Below are positions 17,559 to 27,022 of a stretch of 64,000 bases of DNA, piece after piece. Below the pieces are notes generated by a model. That model had not been told where the DNA came from and did no database searches. It saw only the letters and a list, made by a program, of their open reading frames with translations. The stretch lies in contig JWIH01000010.1 of assembly GCA_000814665.1 (NCBI GenBank), positions 124,001 through 188,000 of the forward strand. The letters are read 5' to 3'. This DNA comes from Pseudoalteromonas flavipulchra NCIMB 2033 = ATCC BAA-314. Its GTDB lineage: Bacteria > Pseudomonadota > Gammaproteobacteria > Enterobacterales > Alteromonadaceae. Position 1 is the stretch's first letter. Each line of letters begins with the position of its first letter. The translations under genes were made by a program, and so were the position numbers.

Positions 17559-18125
17559 ATGAGTCTATTAAATAAATTCAAAACTCAAGCGCAATCTATT
17601 GGTAGTAGTATTGGCGAATCTACCAGTAAACTAAGCGGTGATATTGTGTCTTCAACAAAAGACAATGCAAAGCTTGCTGGTTTGAAATCAGATATCGCGT
17701 CAATCGATGGTCAACTTAATATTGCATACCAAGATATTGGCCGTAAATACATTGAAAACCTAATCAAAAACGATGGTGCAAACCTTGAAGCTGTATTGCA
17801 AGACACTATCGAGCGTATCGACCCGTTAATTAAGCGTAAAGATGATTTAGAAGCGGAAGTTATCGCTATTGAGAAACAACTAAAAGATCAGATTGTTATC
17901 CAGGAAAAAGCGGTTTTCCAAAAAGAATTTGATGGTGAAAAAGAGAAGCTAGAAAAAGCGCTAAAGCTTGATGTCATCTCACAAGACGAGTTTGATACTA
18001 AGCTGGCTAAAGCGCGTTTGAAACTAGACAATTTCGATGAAATTCGTAAAACCAAAAAGCAGCACGAAATGGGTCTAATCAATAAAGAAGAATTGAAAGA
18101 AAAGCTAACGGCATTAGGTGCGTAA
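17559..18125 (+). CDS. Coiled-coil protein with two SHOCT-like C-terminal motifs
   Basis: 188-residue soluble protein, Lys/Glu-rich and largely helical, with a Ser/Gly-rich start (SIGSSIGESTSKLSGD). Residues 45-110 look like a coiled coil. The C-terminal part contains two short repeats of the SHOCT type: EKLEKALKLDVISQDEFDTK and RKTKKQHEMGLINKEELKEK, each with a helix, a turn carrying I/L-[ST/N]-x-E/D-E and a second helix. SHOCT motifs are linked to oligomerisation or membrane association. AAGGA lies 9 nt before the ATG. Function unknown; it may partner the small membrane protein upstream. Confidence 0.7.
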   Translation: MSLLNKFKTQAQSIGSSIGESTSKLSGDIVSSTKDNAKLAGLKSDIASIDGQLNIAYQDIGRKYIENLIKNDGANLEAVLQDTIERIDPLIKRKDDLEAEVIAIEKQLKDQIVIQEKAVFQKEFDGEKEKLEKALKLDVISQDEFDTKLAKARLKLDNFDEIRKTKKQHEMGLINKEELKEKLTALGA

Positions 18126-18189
18126 TTTTAACGCTTAATTACTCCCTGATTAGCCAGCGCTATTAATTTAACCGTTATCTGTGCTGGCT

Positions 18190-18219
18190 ATATTGTGGCT
18201 TTGCGAAAAGCCGCAATAT
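18190..18219. terminator. Hairpin between convergent genes
   Basis: 13-bp stem (ATATTGTGGCTTT / AAAGCCGCAATAT, one T-G wobble) with GCGA loop, between the coiled-coil gene and the convergent lipoprotein gene. A second 7-bp inverted repeat AGCCAGC / GCTGGCT lies just upstream. No long T tract; a bidirectional terminator is inferred. Confidence 0.5.
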
Positions 18220-18254
18220 CTCACATCTCGTTTACATCATTTCTAACCAGTGAA

Positions 18255-18803
18255 TTACTCAATTCGAAGACTTTTTATTGCAAGGCTTGCTTCACCACCT
18301 TCCATATCCGTTAAATCTGGTACGAAGTAAAGTGCTGAAACATGCTTGAGTATGATCCCTTTGTCTTTTGACCAAGCTGGTGTCCAATTGGGTCTGGCAA
18401 AATCATTCAGAGCTACGTTGATTGTTTGCCAAGTGTTTGATGCTGGTAATTTAGTTTGGTAGTGCGCATAGCTTTTATCACCTGAGCCGCCATACTCCTG
18501 TTGCGATAACTTAACGATCAAAGCGTTATCACTTTTATACGTCAGTGCGATATTGAATTGAGAGGGAAGCTGTTTTGCGGGTAAGTCGTAAATAAGCTCT
18601 ACCCAAGAGTTGTTTTGTTTATCGACTCGCGGCACGCGTTTAAACTGAATAGCAACTTGCTCTTCATTAACAAGCGGGCCGTTCAGTATTGCTTGGCTGC
18701 CATGCGGATCGGTCGCAAAACGCCACTGTTTTGGCTTTAAGTTTGGCTGAGTATAGCTACAGCCAGAAACCGCTACAAAAAGTAAAAGTGATAAAAAACG
18801 CAC
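18255..18803 (-). CDS. Lipoprotein with a carbohydrate-binding-like fold
   Basis: 182-residue lipoprotein with lipobox VSGC (Cys15). The mature part is beta-rich; VELIYDLPAKQLPSQFNIAL, a YQTKLPASNTWQTINVAL segment and a final SLAIKSLRIE resemble galactose-binding-like or CIA30-like jelly rolls, though no family is certain. GTG 18803 is taken as the start because AAGGA sits 7 nt upstream. It is monocistronic. It may bind glycans or act as a periplasmic accessory protein; no catalytic residues are evident. Confidence 0.65.
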   Translation of the reverse strand: MRFLSLLLFVAVSGCSYTQPNLKPKQWRFATDPHGSQAILNGPLVNEEQVAIQFKRVPRVDKQNNSWVELIYDLPAKQLPSQFNIALTYKSDNALIVKLSQQEYGGSGDKSYAHYQTKLPASNTWQTINVALNDFARPNWTPAWSKDKGIILKHVSALYFVPDLTDMEGGEASLAIKSLRIE

Positions 18804-19045
18804 AGAAAAATCCTTAGAACAACGTCCCTAAAATATAATTTTTTAGTTTATTTACATGGAGGTAATATGACAACGGGGCGCATGTGCATTTTTGGCCAAT
18901 GTTAGAAAATTTCAAGTCATCATACTTCTATGTGACTTGCTAAAGTTATGGCGCCGATCATGAGAGATTGATTTATTGGTGTGGTTGATCTCATACTGTT
19001 TCTAATGCAGGTGAGCTAGGGCCTAGCAAACAAATAAGGAGTCGT

Positions 19046-21736
19046 ATGGAAACGGAGTTTATCTCTTTTATATTTTATCTTTTTGTATTTATTGGCGCTG
19101 TTTTTGCCCTACAAGATAGACAAAGGCTTAAGCAACTCGTTAAAAAAGTACATCAGTTACAAAATACGATAGAGCAGCAAAGTCGCCGGATCTCGACACT
19201 TGAAGGTCGTGAATTCTCAGATCAAGCATGCTCAGAGCAAACACATTCAGAGAATGAGCTTTCTGAGTGTGGACAAAAGAATGGCGAAACAGCTGATAGT
19301 ACATCATTAACAGCACGGACTGCATTGGGCGAATCCACGGCAACAGCCAATCATACACAACCTCAGCAGCCTGAAAGCACGGTCACTATCGCAAGAGCTA
19401 AGCCTAGTAAGAGTAAACCTGCTTTTGAATTTGACTTTACTTTAGATGCGTTATTAAAAGGAAATGGACTTTTTTGGATAGGTGCCGTAGTGCTAGCCCT
19501 TGGCGGCGTTTTTCTAGCTAAGTACTCTATTGAAGCCGGACTTCTTCCCCCAAGTGTGCGAGTGATACTGGGCGCTCTTTTTGGAATCAGTTTGGTTACT
19601 GCCGCTGAAGTTGTAAATCGCTACAAAGAAAAGCTAAAAATTAATACTCCGTACATTTCTGCAGCGCTTGCCAGTGGTGGCGTGATCACTTGCTTTGCCA
19701 TGATATTGGTTGCTTTTGATTTCTATCATTTTATACCAGCTAATTTGACCTTTGTTTTACTCGCCATTATTTCCTTGGTTGCGACCTCTTTGGCACTGAG
19801 ATTTGGCCCTGTGCTCGCAGGTATTGGCATCGTTGGTGCGTATGTCGTGCCTGCTTTGGTATCGACAGGTTCTAATAATATCGGTGCGTTACTGCTGTAT
19901 ATCAGCTTTGTTTCACTCTCTGCGATATGGGTTGCGGATTATGTGAAGCAAAAATGGTTGTGGTGGCAAAGCTTTGTTGGGCATTTCTTATGGTTTTGCA
20001 CCGCGGTTGCGGTTGGTGGAAGCGGTGACTTTTGGGTGCTGCTGATTTTTGCGCTTATCTCTATGTACTTATATGTGTTGGTAGACGTACTGGGCTGGCG
20101 CCTGACGAATTCAATGATAAGTCCGTTGCCGGTCAAAGATCTATTAATGCCAAGAAAAGAGCAATTGGGAATTTTACTCCCACTGTTACTTATCGCATGT
20201 GCGCTAATAATAAAAACCCATATCGATACGCTTATTTGGGCTAATGTCTTATTTGCTAGCGTGGTTTTGTACGCGGCTTATAGACATAGTGCATTGGATA
20301 GTTGGCCATTTTATTTACTATTGTTTGTACTTCTCTCATTCTACTTGATGCCCAAAGTGGGCACTTACGACGACGTCCTTTTTCCTTTTACGGGTAAGTA
20401 TTTGTTTATCCAAGTGGCAGTGGTCATCACGATGTTATTTAGCATGATGATGATTAAGCGATATCCATCAAGACTCGCTTATTTGATGCTGTTGAACGTG
20501 GCACCACTTGCGCTTTACGGTGTAAGCTACGCTATTTCTCCTAGAGTCGCAGAAGCAATTTTATATCCTGTATGGGCGGTTGAGATGTTGGCCATCGGGC
20601 TCTTCGCTTTGTATTGTGCGATGAAAACGGATACCAATATTCAGCAGGTCACTTACCTTATTTTGGCGAACGCCATGCTGAGTTTGTGTTTTACGATGTT
20701 ACTCTCGGCAAGCTCGTTGACTTTAGCGATTGCGGCACAAGTAGCGTCTATGAGTTATTTGAGCTGGAAGTACAAAGTGCGTTTACCTGATTGGTTGTAT
20801 AAGGCTGCACTTATTGCCGTTGTTACCCGTCTTACTTTTGCGCCTTGGCTCGCAGATTACAAGCACGAAACGATTTTAACCATGCATTGGACACTTGTGG
20901 TCTATCCGCTGGTGCTGGGCATTATTTGGTTTGCTACCAAATACAACCCTTCAAAGACCCTGAACACTTGGTTTATGGGTGTCGCAATGCATATTGTGGC
21001 GCTTCTGGTCACGACCGAAACAAGCTATCTCTTGATTGGAGATTACCCTGATTTTACTAATCTCGGTTTCCAAGAATCCGTGTTGCTTGCTTTGAATTGG
21101 CTGGTGCTTGGCGCTATATATCTGTGGCGAGGGCAGCTCAGCGACAAGGGCAACAGACTTTATCCGCTTGCCGCGAGCTTGCTATTACTTGGAAGCGCGT
21201 TGCTCCACACAGATATTTCGTTTGCCAATAATCCGTTTTTTGACAGGCAATATATTGGAGACGGTGTGTTTAATTGGCTACTTTTGCAGTGGTTGGCACC
21301 AGCATGCGTATTCGCTGTTATGCTCCAGTTTAAGTTAATATCACCGCAATTTAAGCGGTTGGTATATGGACTGATAGCCTTGCTAGGGCTCTTGTTTATC
21401 AACGGTGAAATTCGGGCGTTATTTCATGAGGGTTTCCTTGTGCTGTCGATGCCGATGGAGCAATCTGAGTTATATACTTATTCGATTGTTTGGCTATTGA
21501 TTTCAACCGTATTGATTTTTGTTGCCAAGCGGATAGAGCATAAGGTGTTGATTAACGCCGGTTTTGCAGGGCTAGCCATTGTTATTTTAAAAGCCTTTGT
21601 GGTCGATATGGCAAACCTTGAAGGCTTGCTGCGCGCCTTGTCTTTTATCGGTTTAGGCTTATGTCTGGTGGGAATTGGTTGGCTGTTTCAAAAAATGCAG
21701 GATCAGCCCCGAGAGGCAAAACCAACGGCGGACTGA
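19046..21736 (+). CDS. DUF2339 polytopic membrane protein
   Basis: Very hydrophobic 896-residue inner-membrane protein. It has one N-terminal helix, a cytoplasmic coiled coil (KKVHQLQNTIEQQSRRISTL) and a low-complexity Ser/Thr/Gln linker to about residue 125. A long array of perhaps two dozen helices follows, starting with LLKGNGLFWIGAVVLALGGV, which matches the conserved start of DUF2339 proteins. The family is of unknown function and common in Proteobacteria near envelope genes. AAGGAG precedes ATG 19046. The stop is 12 nt from the convergent SDR gene. Confidence 0.85.
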   Translation: METEFISFIFYLFVFIGAVFALQDRQRLKQLVKKVHQLQNTIEQQSRRISTLEGREFSDQACSEQTHSENELSECGQKNGETADSTSLTARTALGESTATANHTQPQQPESTVTIARAKPSKSKPAFEFDFTLDALLKGNGLFWIGAVVLALGGVFLAKYSIEAGLLPPSVRVILGALFGISLVTAAEVVNRYKEKLKINTPYISAALASGGVITCFAMILVAFDFYHFIPANLTFVLLAIISLVATSLALRFGPVLAGIGIVGAYVVPALVSTGSNNIGALLLYISFVSLSAIWVADYVKQKWLWWQSFVGHFLWFCTAVAVGGSGDFWVLLIFALISMYLYVLVDVLGWRLTNSMISPLPVKDLLMPRKEQLGILLPLLLIACALIIKTHIDTLIWANVLFASVVLYAAYRHSALDSWPFYLLLFVLLSFYLMPKVGTYDDVLFPFTGKYLFIQVAVVITMLFSMMMIKRYPSRLAYLMLLNVAPLALYGVSYAISPRVAEAILYPVWAVEMLAIGLFALYCAMKTDTNIQQVTYLILANAMLSLCFTMLLSASSLTLAIAAQVASMSYLSWKYKVRLPDWLYKAALIAVVTRLTFAPWLADYKHETILTMHWTLVVYPLVLGIIWFATKYNPSKTLNTWFMGVAMHIVALLVTTETSYLLIGDYPDFTNLGFQESVLLALNWLVLGAIYLWRGQLSDKGNRLYPLAASLLLLGSALLHTDISFANNPFFDRQYIGDGVFNWLLLQWLAPACVFAVMLQFKLISPQFKRLVYGLIALLGLLFINGEIRALFHEGFLVLSMPMEQSELYTYSIVWLLISTVLIFVAKRIEHKVLINAGFAGLAIVILKAFVVDMANLEGLLRALSFIGLGLCLVGIGWLFQKMQDQPREAKPTAD

Positions 21737-21747
21737 TCCTTACATTT

Positions 21748-22500
21748 TTACAAGCAGTAACCACCGTCAACAGTGATGTGCGCACCGCGCATTGCTGTTG
21801 ACCCTTCGCCAGTTAAAAAGTCTAAGCTTGCTAGCATTTCTGTTGCTTGTAACATGCGCCCTAATGGAATCGACGACAACCCTGCATTGAGCTCGGCTAT
21901 TTGTTGCTCGCTCATTCCTGCTTTATTTTGGATTTCAGTATGGGTCACCCCAGGACGTAGGTGGTTAATACGTACTCCACGGTCACTCCATTCTAAATTG
22001 AGCGTTGCAGCTAGCGCCTCAAATGCGGCTTTGCTAGCGGCATAACTTGCCGCTCCAGCAAAAGCACGCTGTACCGCAATACTTGATACATAAACAACAC
22101 TACATGGATTATTCATTACAGGTAACAAGTGTTGTAATAGCATTGCAGGGCCTGTGAAGTTAATAAGCATGGTCGTATTTAAATCGCTTAGCTCATTGTC
22201 GGCAAAAGGTTTTGGATAGAATACACCCGCATTTAAAATCACCGCGTCAAGCTTAATATCTTGTGCTTGTAGCGCCTTAGGCAAGCTTTCAAAGTGGGCT
22301 GGAACGCTGCTGTCACAGAGCAGCCCTAGCACTTGTGAGGGATGGTTTGCGCATGCTCGCAGTTGGTTTTCGACCATTGCAATTTTGTCTTCGTTTCGTC
22401 CCGTAAAAATGACTTTCCAGCCTTGGGTGAGGTAATGCTTGGCAGCTGCAAGTCCTATTCCAGCAGTTGCGCCAGTGATCAATATGGTTGGTAATGACAT
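21748..22500 (-). CDS. Short-chain dehydrogenase/reductase
   Basis: Classical SDR of 250 residues. The cofactor motif is TGATAGIG at 9-16 with NAG at 90-92, and the catalytic residues are Ser139/140, Tyr153 and Lys157 in YAASK. The C-terminal stretch ITVDGGYCL is typical of family members. An Arg after the second beta strand (TGRNEDK) suggests NADP(H) preference. It is divergent from a LysR gene, which very likely regulates it through inverted repeats in the 111-bp intergenic region. Substrate unknown. Confidence 0.92.
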   Translation of the reverse strand: MSLPTILITGATAGIGLAAAKHYLTQGWKVIFTGRNEDKIAMVENQLRACANHPSQVLGLLCDSSVPAHFESLPKALQAQDIKLDAVILNAGVFYPKPFADNELSDLNTTMLINFTGPAMLLQHLLPVMNNPCSVVYVSSIAVQRAFAGAASYAASKAAFEALAATLNLEWSDRGVRINHLRPGVTHTEIQNKAGMSEQQIAELNAGLSSIPLGRMLQATEMLASLDFLTGEGSTAMRGAHITVDGGYCL

Positions 22501-22516
22501 GGTAAATCCTTATGCG

Positions 22517-22532
22517 TTATACGATGGTATAA
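22517..22532. promoter_or_regulatory. Inverted repeats in SDR/LysR divergent promoter
   Basis: TTATAC-GATG-GTATAA is a perfect 6-bp inverted repeat 17 nt upstream of the SDR start. A second repeat, AATTCGT (22552-22558) / ACGAATT (22578-22584), lies nearer the LysR gene. Both are candidates for LysR binding; neither has been tested. Confidence 0.4.
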
Positions 22533-22611
22533 ATGACATTGTAGTGATTGCAATTCGTGCTGATAAGATGATAAAAAACGAATTGATAAGTTCTCTTAGA
22601 GAAACAATAAA

Positions 22612-23517
22612 ATGGAATTACACAAGCAATTAGAAAATTTGTATTTATTTAGGCTAGTGGCCTCTATAGGTAGTTTTCAGGGCGCTGCCGATAAAGTGCA
22701 GTTACCACGCTCGTCAGTCAGTAAGCGCATATCGCAGCTAGAGCAGCAGCTCAATGTGCGTTTATTAGAGCGCAGTACGCGTAAATTGGCACTGACCCAA
22801 AGCGGCAGCCAATTACTCAAAAGTACTGAAAAGTTGCAGGAAGTATTAAGTCAGACTGAGCAGTTAAGCGAGCAGCAACGTTCAACGCCAAGCGGTAAGG
22901 TAAAGATCAGCTGCTCGACCTTAATGGCTGAGCGCTATTTGCTGGCTAAACTACATGATATTTCTAAACAGTTTCCTGATATACGCTTCGAGCTGAACTT
23001 GACGGACGATATTGTTGATTTAATCGATAATCAGATAGATATTGCTATCCGAATAGGGCATTTACCTGATTCTTCATTACTTGCTAAGAAAATCGGTGAA
23101 AAATCTTTTGCTTGGTTTGCCAGTCCGGAGTATTTGGCTGTAGCCGGCACGCCTGACTCTCCCGATGCTTTATTGAGTCATCGTTGCTTGGTATTTAAAA
23201 ATAAAGGCACCACCATGGACAAATGGCCATTTGTCCATCAAAACGGTCAGGTGTTCAACATCAAGCCCCATGCCGTAGCGTATTGTGATGATGCCCGTGC
23301 AATGGTGCAACTGGCGGTGTTTGGACAGGGGATTGTGATGGGAGACCCTTACTACGTTCAACAGGAATTAAACCAAGGTCAGTTGGTGCCTATTTTAACC
23401 GAATACGCACATCCTGACCGCCAACCAATTCATTTAGTGTGTTTAGGTAAACAAGGCCGCAGTAAAGCCGTACAGTGTGTATGGGAAGCATTAAGCCATA
23501 GTTTGAATAGGATGTAA
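22612..23517 (+). CDS. LysR-family transcriptional regulator
   Basis: 301-residue LysR regulator with an N-terminal winged helix (FQGAADKVQLPRSSVSKRIS, then LNVRLLERSTRKLALTQSG) and an effector domain beginning near residue 90 (GKVKISCSTLMAERYLLAKL; DDIVDLIDNQIDIAIRIG). The length is standard. It is divergent from the SDR gene, the classic arrangement for control of the neighbour plus autorepression. Effector unknown. Confidence 0.93.
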   Translation: MELHKQLENLYLFRLVASIGSFQGAADKVQLPRSSVSKRISQLEQQLNVRLLERSTRKLALTQSGSQLLKSTEKLQEVLSQTEQLSEQQRSTPSGKVKISCSTLMAERYLLAKLHDISKQFPDIRFELNLTDDIVDLIDNQIDIAIRIGHLPDSSLLAKKIGEKSFAWFASPEYLAVAGTPDSPDALLSHRCLVFKNKGTTMDKWPFVHQNGQVFNIKPHAVAYCDDARAMVQLAVFGQGIVMGDPYYVQQELNQGQLVPILTEYAHPDRQPIHLVCLGKQGRSKAVQCVWEALSHSLNRM

Positions 23518-23591
23518 TTGTGGCGTCAGGTTCAATCACTTCAATATAACTGGTATTCTACGCGGCATACTGAGTAAGTGAGAGTAAAGAG

Positions 23592-23840
23592 ATGATCAAC
23601 GATAAAGATATCATTGAAACCTTGGACGAGCTGGAAGCTTTTTTGTTGCTAATTGATAACGGTGGCTTAGGGTTACAAAACGTGGCTGGTGTGGCGCTGG
23701 CAACGAACAACAGCGATGGCAGACCATTTATTGCGATTTTGGATGATAAACACCAATTGTTGTTGGGTCGTTGGGTATCTCAAGACGTGTATGAAAACGG
23801 CAAAGACATGGTTCGTTACGGACCAAAGAAAGCACATTAA
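23592..23840 (+). CDS. Small conserved-looking protein of unknown function
   Basis: 82 residues, soluble and acidic at the N-terminus (INDKDIIETLDELEAFLLLI), ending in a basic KKAH. No domain recognised. The start is supported by AAGAG close to ATG 23592, and composition is like neighbouring genes. It follows the LysR gene by 74 nt on the same strand and is followed by a hairpin. The middle, GRPFIAILDDKHQLLLGRWV, suggests a small alpha/beta fold. Confidence 0.6.
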   Translation: MINDKDIIETLDELEAFLLLIDNGGLGLQNVAGVALATNNSDGRPFIAILDDKHQLLLGRWVSQDVYENGKDMVRYGPKKAH

Positions 23841-23871
23841 TATCTTTTGAGTAGCCGCATGGCAGGATTTG

Positions 23872-23905
23872 GGATTGGAGTGCAGGATAAACCTGCTTCC
23901 AATCC
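23872..23905. terminator. Hairpin terminator after the 82-residue protein gene
   Basis: Long stem formed by GGATTGGA / TCCAATCC extended by GCAGG / CCTGC around an ATAAA loop, followed by GTTTTG. It lies between convergent genes. Confidence 0.6.
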
Positions 23906-23940
23906 GTTTTGTCGGTGGTTATATGAAACTGCGTCTGTGC

Positions 23941-25326
23941 TTAAGTCTCGTTTTCAATATACACGGAATCGCTTGCCATAAGCTCTATGGCGACGATTTC
24001 AGAGCGGTTCATGGTGAGCTTATATCTTTCTAACTGGATTCCCTGCGAAGATTTAAACCGCATTACCAAGTTGATTTGATAGCGACGTTCAACTGACTTT
24101 TTCGAAACCTTTTTCCCTTCAAGGCTATAAAGCTTTCCTGCACCTTTTTTCAGATAGCGTACAAACGAACTCATGTTAAAGGTGATACGTTGTTGCACTT
24201 CTTCGTAACCGGGTAAAAACTCATCGATATGCACTTGGTTTTTACAGCAAAAATGCAGTAGATGCGCCGCTTGTTTATTTTGCTGTCGACGCTTCTTTAG
24301 TAGCTTATCAACATCTTCTGGTAGGTCTTTTTTACGAATATGTTCCAGCCATATCGTTTGTGTACAAACGATGGCGTCCGTCACTGAGTTTTTAAACTTG
24401 TTGCGCCACTTTGGCCGGCCACGTTGAATATGACGCCATGCCCACTGGGTTAAGTCTTCTTTGAATGTTTCTCTAAGGCCATAAATTACCCCAAGCAAAG
24501 CGATAAGGGCGACGGTGACTTCTTGAAAGTTAGAGCGGGCGTTGAGCACAATAAACATCACGAAGGCCATGATAATGCCAGTAACCACACCGCGAACTAA
24601 ACGCTTTAGATTGGTACTTAAGTCGATGGTTTGTTTGTTAAAAACAACGCCATATTCAATGAGCCTTTCAAGCAATTTCATTTTATTGGTAATGCGGTTT
24701 GGGTCATCCAACGTGACTTGCGAGTTGTAGCTCTGCTCCTCACGGTATAGGTTCTCTCGTTGACAGAAACTAACAATACAGCTTCGTTCATGACTAAAGT
24801 CGCTTGACTTAGGCCCGCTAGCGATGAGTTTCAAAAACGCTTGCTCGGTATGCCAGCTGAGGTAGTTATCTGCGTTTTGATAGTAAGGCTTAAGCTTATT
24901 ATCTGGTGGCGTGTAACGCCTGAGCTTCTTCAATAGGCGCTCGGTTTCTTCCACCAATAATTGTGCAGCTGGATAGAACTCATCAGCCTCTTTTAGCTTC
25001 AATGTCTGCTTTACATCGGCATCTAGCGCAATGCGGATCTGGTAGCAAAATAGATTTAGATTAACGCGGTAATCCGTTTTTTGACCTTTGCTTTGGCTGA
25101 TAAAGCGGCTACGTACCAAGGGGAGGTGGAGCTGCTCCGAGTAATATGCACTGTGGCTTTTTATATTGGCATTAAAATAGTCTACTTCGTTCAACGTGTT
25201 GGTATTAATCCCCATATCGGTTGGGATTGAAAAATACAGGTCGAGTTGATTTGTCTCTTTGGGAAGGAGTTGATAGTTGATTTTAAAAGATAAGCTTTCG
25301 TCTTGACTTAGTTTGGCTCTGCTCAC
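23941..25326 (-). CDS. Hypothetical membrane-anchored protein
   Basis: 461-residue protein, mostly soluble and rich in Lys, Arg, Gln and Asn, with a pair of transmembrane helices about residues 245-290 (VVTGIIMAFVMFIVLNA; VTVALIALLGVIYGL). A basic helical region follows (WAWRHIQRGRPKWRNKFK), suggesting large cytoplasmic domains on both sides of a membrane hairpin. No known domain or catalytic motif is recognised. The start is GTG 25326; the GGAGG upstream is about 12 nt away, somewhat far. Monocistronic. Confidence 0.6.
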   Translation of the reverse strand: MSRAKLSQDESLSFKINYQLLPKETNQLDLYFSIPTDMGINTNTLNEVDYFNANIKSHSAYYSEQLHLPLVRSRFISQSKGQKTDYRVNLNLFCYQIRIALDADVKQTLKLKEADEFYPAAQLLVEETERLLKKLRRYTPPDNKLKPYYQNADNYLSWHTEQAFLKLIASGPKSSDFSHERSCIVSFCQRENLYREEQSYNSQVTLDDPNRITNKMKLLERLIEYGVVFNKQTIDLSTNLKRLVRGVVTGIIMAFVMFIVLNARSNFQEVTVALIALLGVIYGLRETFKEDLTQWAWRHIQRGRPKWRNKFKNSVTDAIVCTQTIWLEHIRKKDLPEDVDKLLKKRRQQNKQAAHLLHFCCKNQVHIDEFLPGYEEVQQRITFNMSSFVRYLKKGAGKLYSLEGKKVSKKSVERRYQINLVMRFKSSQGIQLERYKLTMNRSEIVAIELMASDSVYIENET

Positions 25327-25576
25327 TCGGGTATGGTGCCTCCTTGAATTAACACTTTGTAATTATAACATAGATAAGTGTATGAAAGCTGAAACGGGTT
25401 TATAGGTTATTGTTCTCGCTGTTTAATGGGTTCTGCTAAACAATTCTCATCTTTAGAAAATCACTAAAAATAAAACTTTTAATGATTGATGTTTTTATTT
25501 TGTTAATTATATTGATAGTTGGTGTTGTCAATACTAGTGTTGGTGGTGAAATTTCATACGTTAAAAGGAGGATTAG

Positions 25577-26920
25577 ATGAAAATTTCACACTTATCAGCT
25601 GTATTAGTAGCAGTATCAACAACCTGCTCTAGCCACGCACTAGAACATAAATTGACCCCATCAGGAGTAGTGAGTCAATTTGGTGCAGTCAAATCTATGA
25701 AAGACCGAAACTTAATAGAAAAGCCAAGCAAGGGGGTTTCACGCATATCATTTAATAGTGCTGAATCAGCTCTAGATATTACTCCTGTTTGCCCAACTTT
25801 ATCTACGGGAAATCTGTATACGATTAATAACTCGCAATCAGGTGATGCGAATTGTTATCACTTTGAAATTACTGAACGTAGCAAAACAACCGCTTTGTTG
25901 GTTGATCAAAATGCACTGACCGATGTCAATTTATCTATTTTGCGTCACAATAGTGATGATACTTACACCACAATTGGCAGCTCTGCTAATGCAGGGAATC
26001 AAGATGAAGTAGTTGTTGCGCTTACCGAGCCCGGACATTATTACTGGTATATGGAGGTGGTTGAATCCGATGGGTCGCCTTTCAGTTTTGGCGCAGCAGT
26101 AGCGACTAATCTAGACGAATATGAGTTCAATGATACGGTTGCATCGGCAACTGTTTTGCCAGATCAGCAAACAAGCTTGGTCGCTAATATGGATGCTGTC
26201 AATGACATTGATTATTTTCAGTATTCTGCAGCACGGGGGCAGGATCTTTTTCTGTCACTACAAAGTACCGCAAGTAATGAATATATTTTTGAGGTATACA
26301 ACAATGGATGGGTTTTGTTAGATAATAACCAGTATATTTCTTTAACTGGACTACAGGTAAATCAAGTCGTTAATTTTAGAGTTAGGGCTAACCCAAATGT
26401 CGCAACAAATCCAAGCAATACCTATAATTTGCAGGCTGGATCAGTGGCTTCTATCCGAAAGCGTACCGTTTCAGGAGAAGATAACGTGATTCGTATTCCC
26501 GGCTCCGCATACGACAATCCATACCTTACTGTACAAGCCTATAATAAAATTACTTGGTCAGCAGAGTTAGAGGATTCGACAGGAGCGCCTGTAGCCGGGG
26601 CAACAGTTCGGCTTAGGTTAGTTAAAAATTGGCGTCAAGGAAGGGGAACTGCTGTTAATTATGACATTACGACGGGCCCTGATGGTAAAGCCTCTCGCGT
26701 GATTGATCTTGGTAATTGTGACCCTAATGAGTACCCAGTTCGCCATACTGATTATGATCGCGGCTATAGAAACCTTTGGGAATCTGATTTTGAGCGTGGT
26801 GAATGGCAAGTAGTCTCGCCACTCGGGGTAAATTCAAGTAATGAGCAAACTACGAATGCACTTTGGGGCGCGATTGGTCATATTTGTTATCAAAGGCTGA
26901 TTTCTAGTACGCCATCTTAG
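25577..26920 (+). CDS. Secreted protein with PPC-like and Ig-like domains
   Basis: Exported protein of 447 residues with a signal peptide ending near SSHALEH. After a linker, two beta domains of the bacterial pre-peptidase C-terminal (PPC) type are suggested by YEFNDTVASATVLPDQQTS and DIDYFQYSAARGQDLFLSL (about 180-290). A C-terminal Ig/invasin-like domain has DSTGAPVAGATVRLRL and TGPDGKASRVIDL. No catalytic domain is attached, unlike the usual PPC proteases, so it may be an adhesin or companion. The strong RBS AAGGAGG sits 5 nt before the ATG. A similar Ig-like domain occurs in the peptidase at 33038-34180. Confidence 0.65.
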   Translation: MKISHLSAVLVAVSTTCSSHALEHKLTPSGVVSQFGAVKSMKDRNLIEKPSKGVSRISFNSAESALDITPVCPTLSTGNLYTINNSQSGDANCYHFEITERSKTTALLVDQNALTDVNLSILRHNSDDTYTTIGSSANAGNQDEVVVALTEPGHYYWYMEVVESDGSPFSFGAAVATNLDEYEFNDTVASATVLPDQQTSLVANMDAVNDIDYFQYSAARGQDLFLSLQSTASNEYIFEVYNNGWVLLDNNQYISLTGLQVNQVVNFRVRANPNVATNPSNTYNLQAGSVASIRKRTVSGEDNVIRIPGSAYDNPYLTVQAYNKITWSAELEDSTGAPVAGATVRLRLVKNWRQGRGTAVNYDITTGPDGKASRVIDLGNCDPNEYPVRHTDYDRGYRNLWESDFERGEWQVVSPLGVNSSNEQTTNALWGAIGHICYQRLISSTPS

Positions 26921-26929
26921 TACACATAT

Positions 26930-26958
26930 AGGAAGCCTTAATGGACTTGGGGCTTCCT
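26930..26958 (+). terminator. Rho-independent terminator
   Basis: 8-bp stem AGGAAGCC / GGCTTCCT with a 13-nt loop, then CTTTAAT, ten nucleotides after the stop of the secreted PPC-like protein gene. Confidence 0.6.
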
Positions 26959-27022
26959 CTTTAATGCGGTATTGGTGGCGGAGCTATCTCTCAATGTTTC
27001 TTTTACGTGAGCCGTGATGAAC

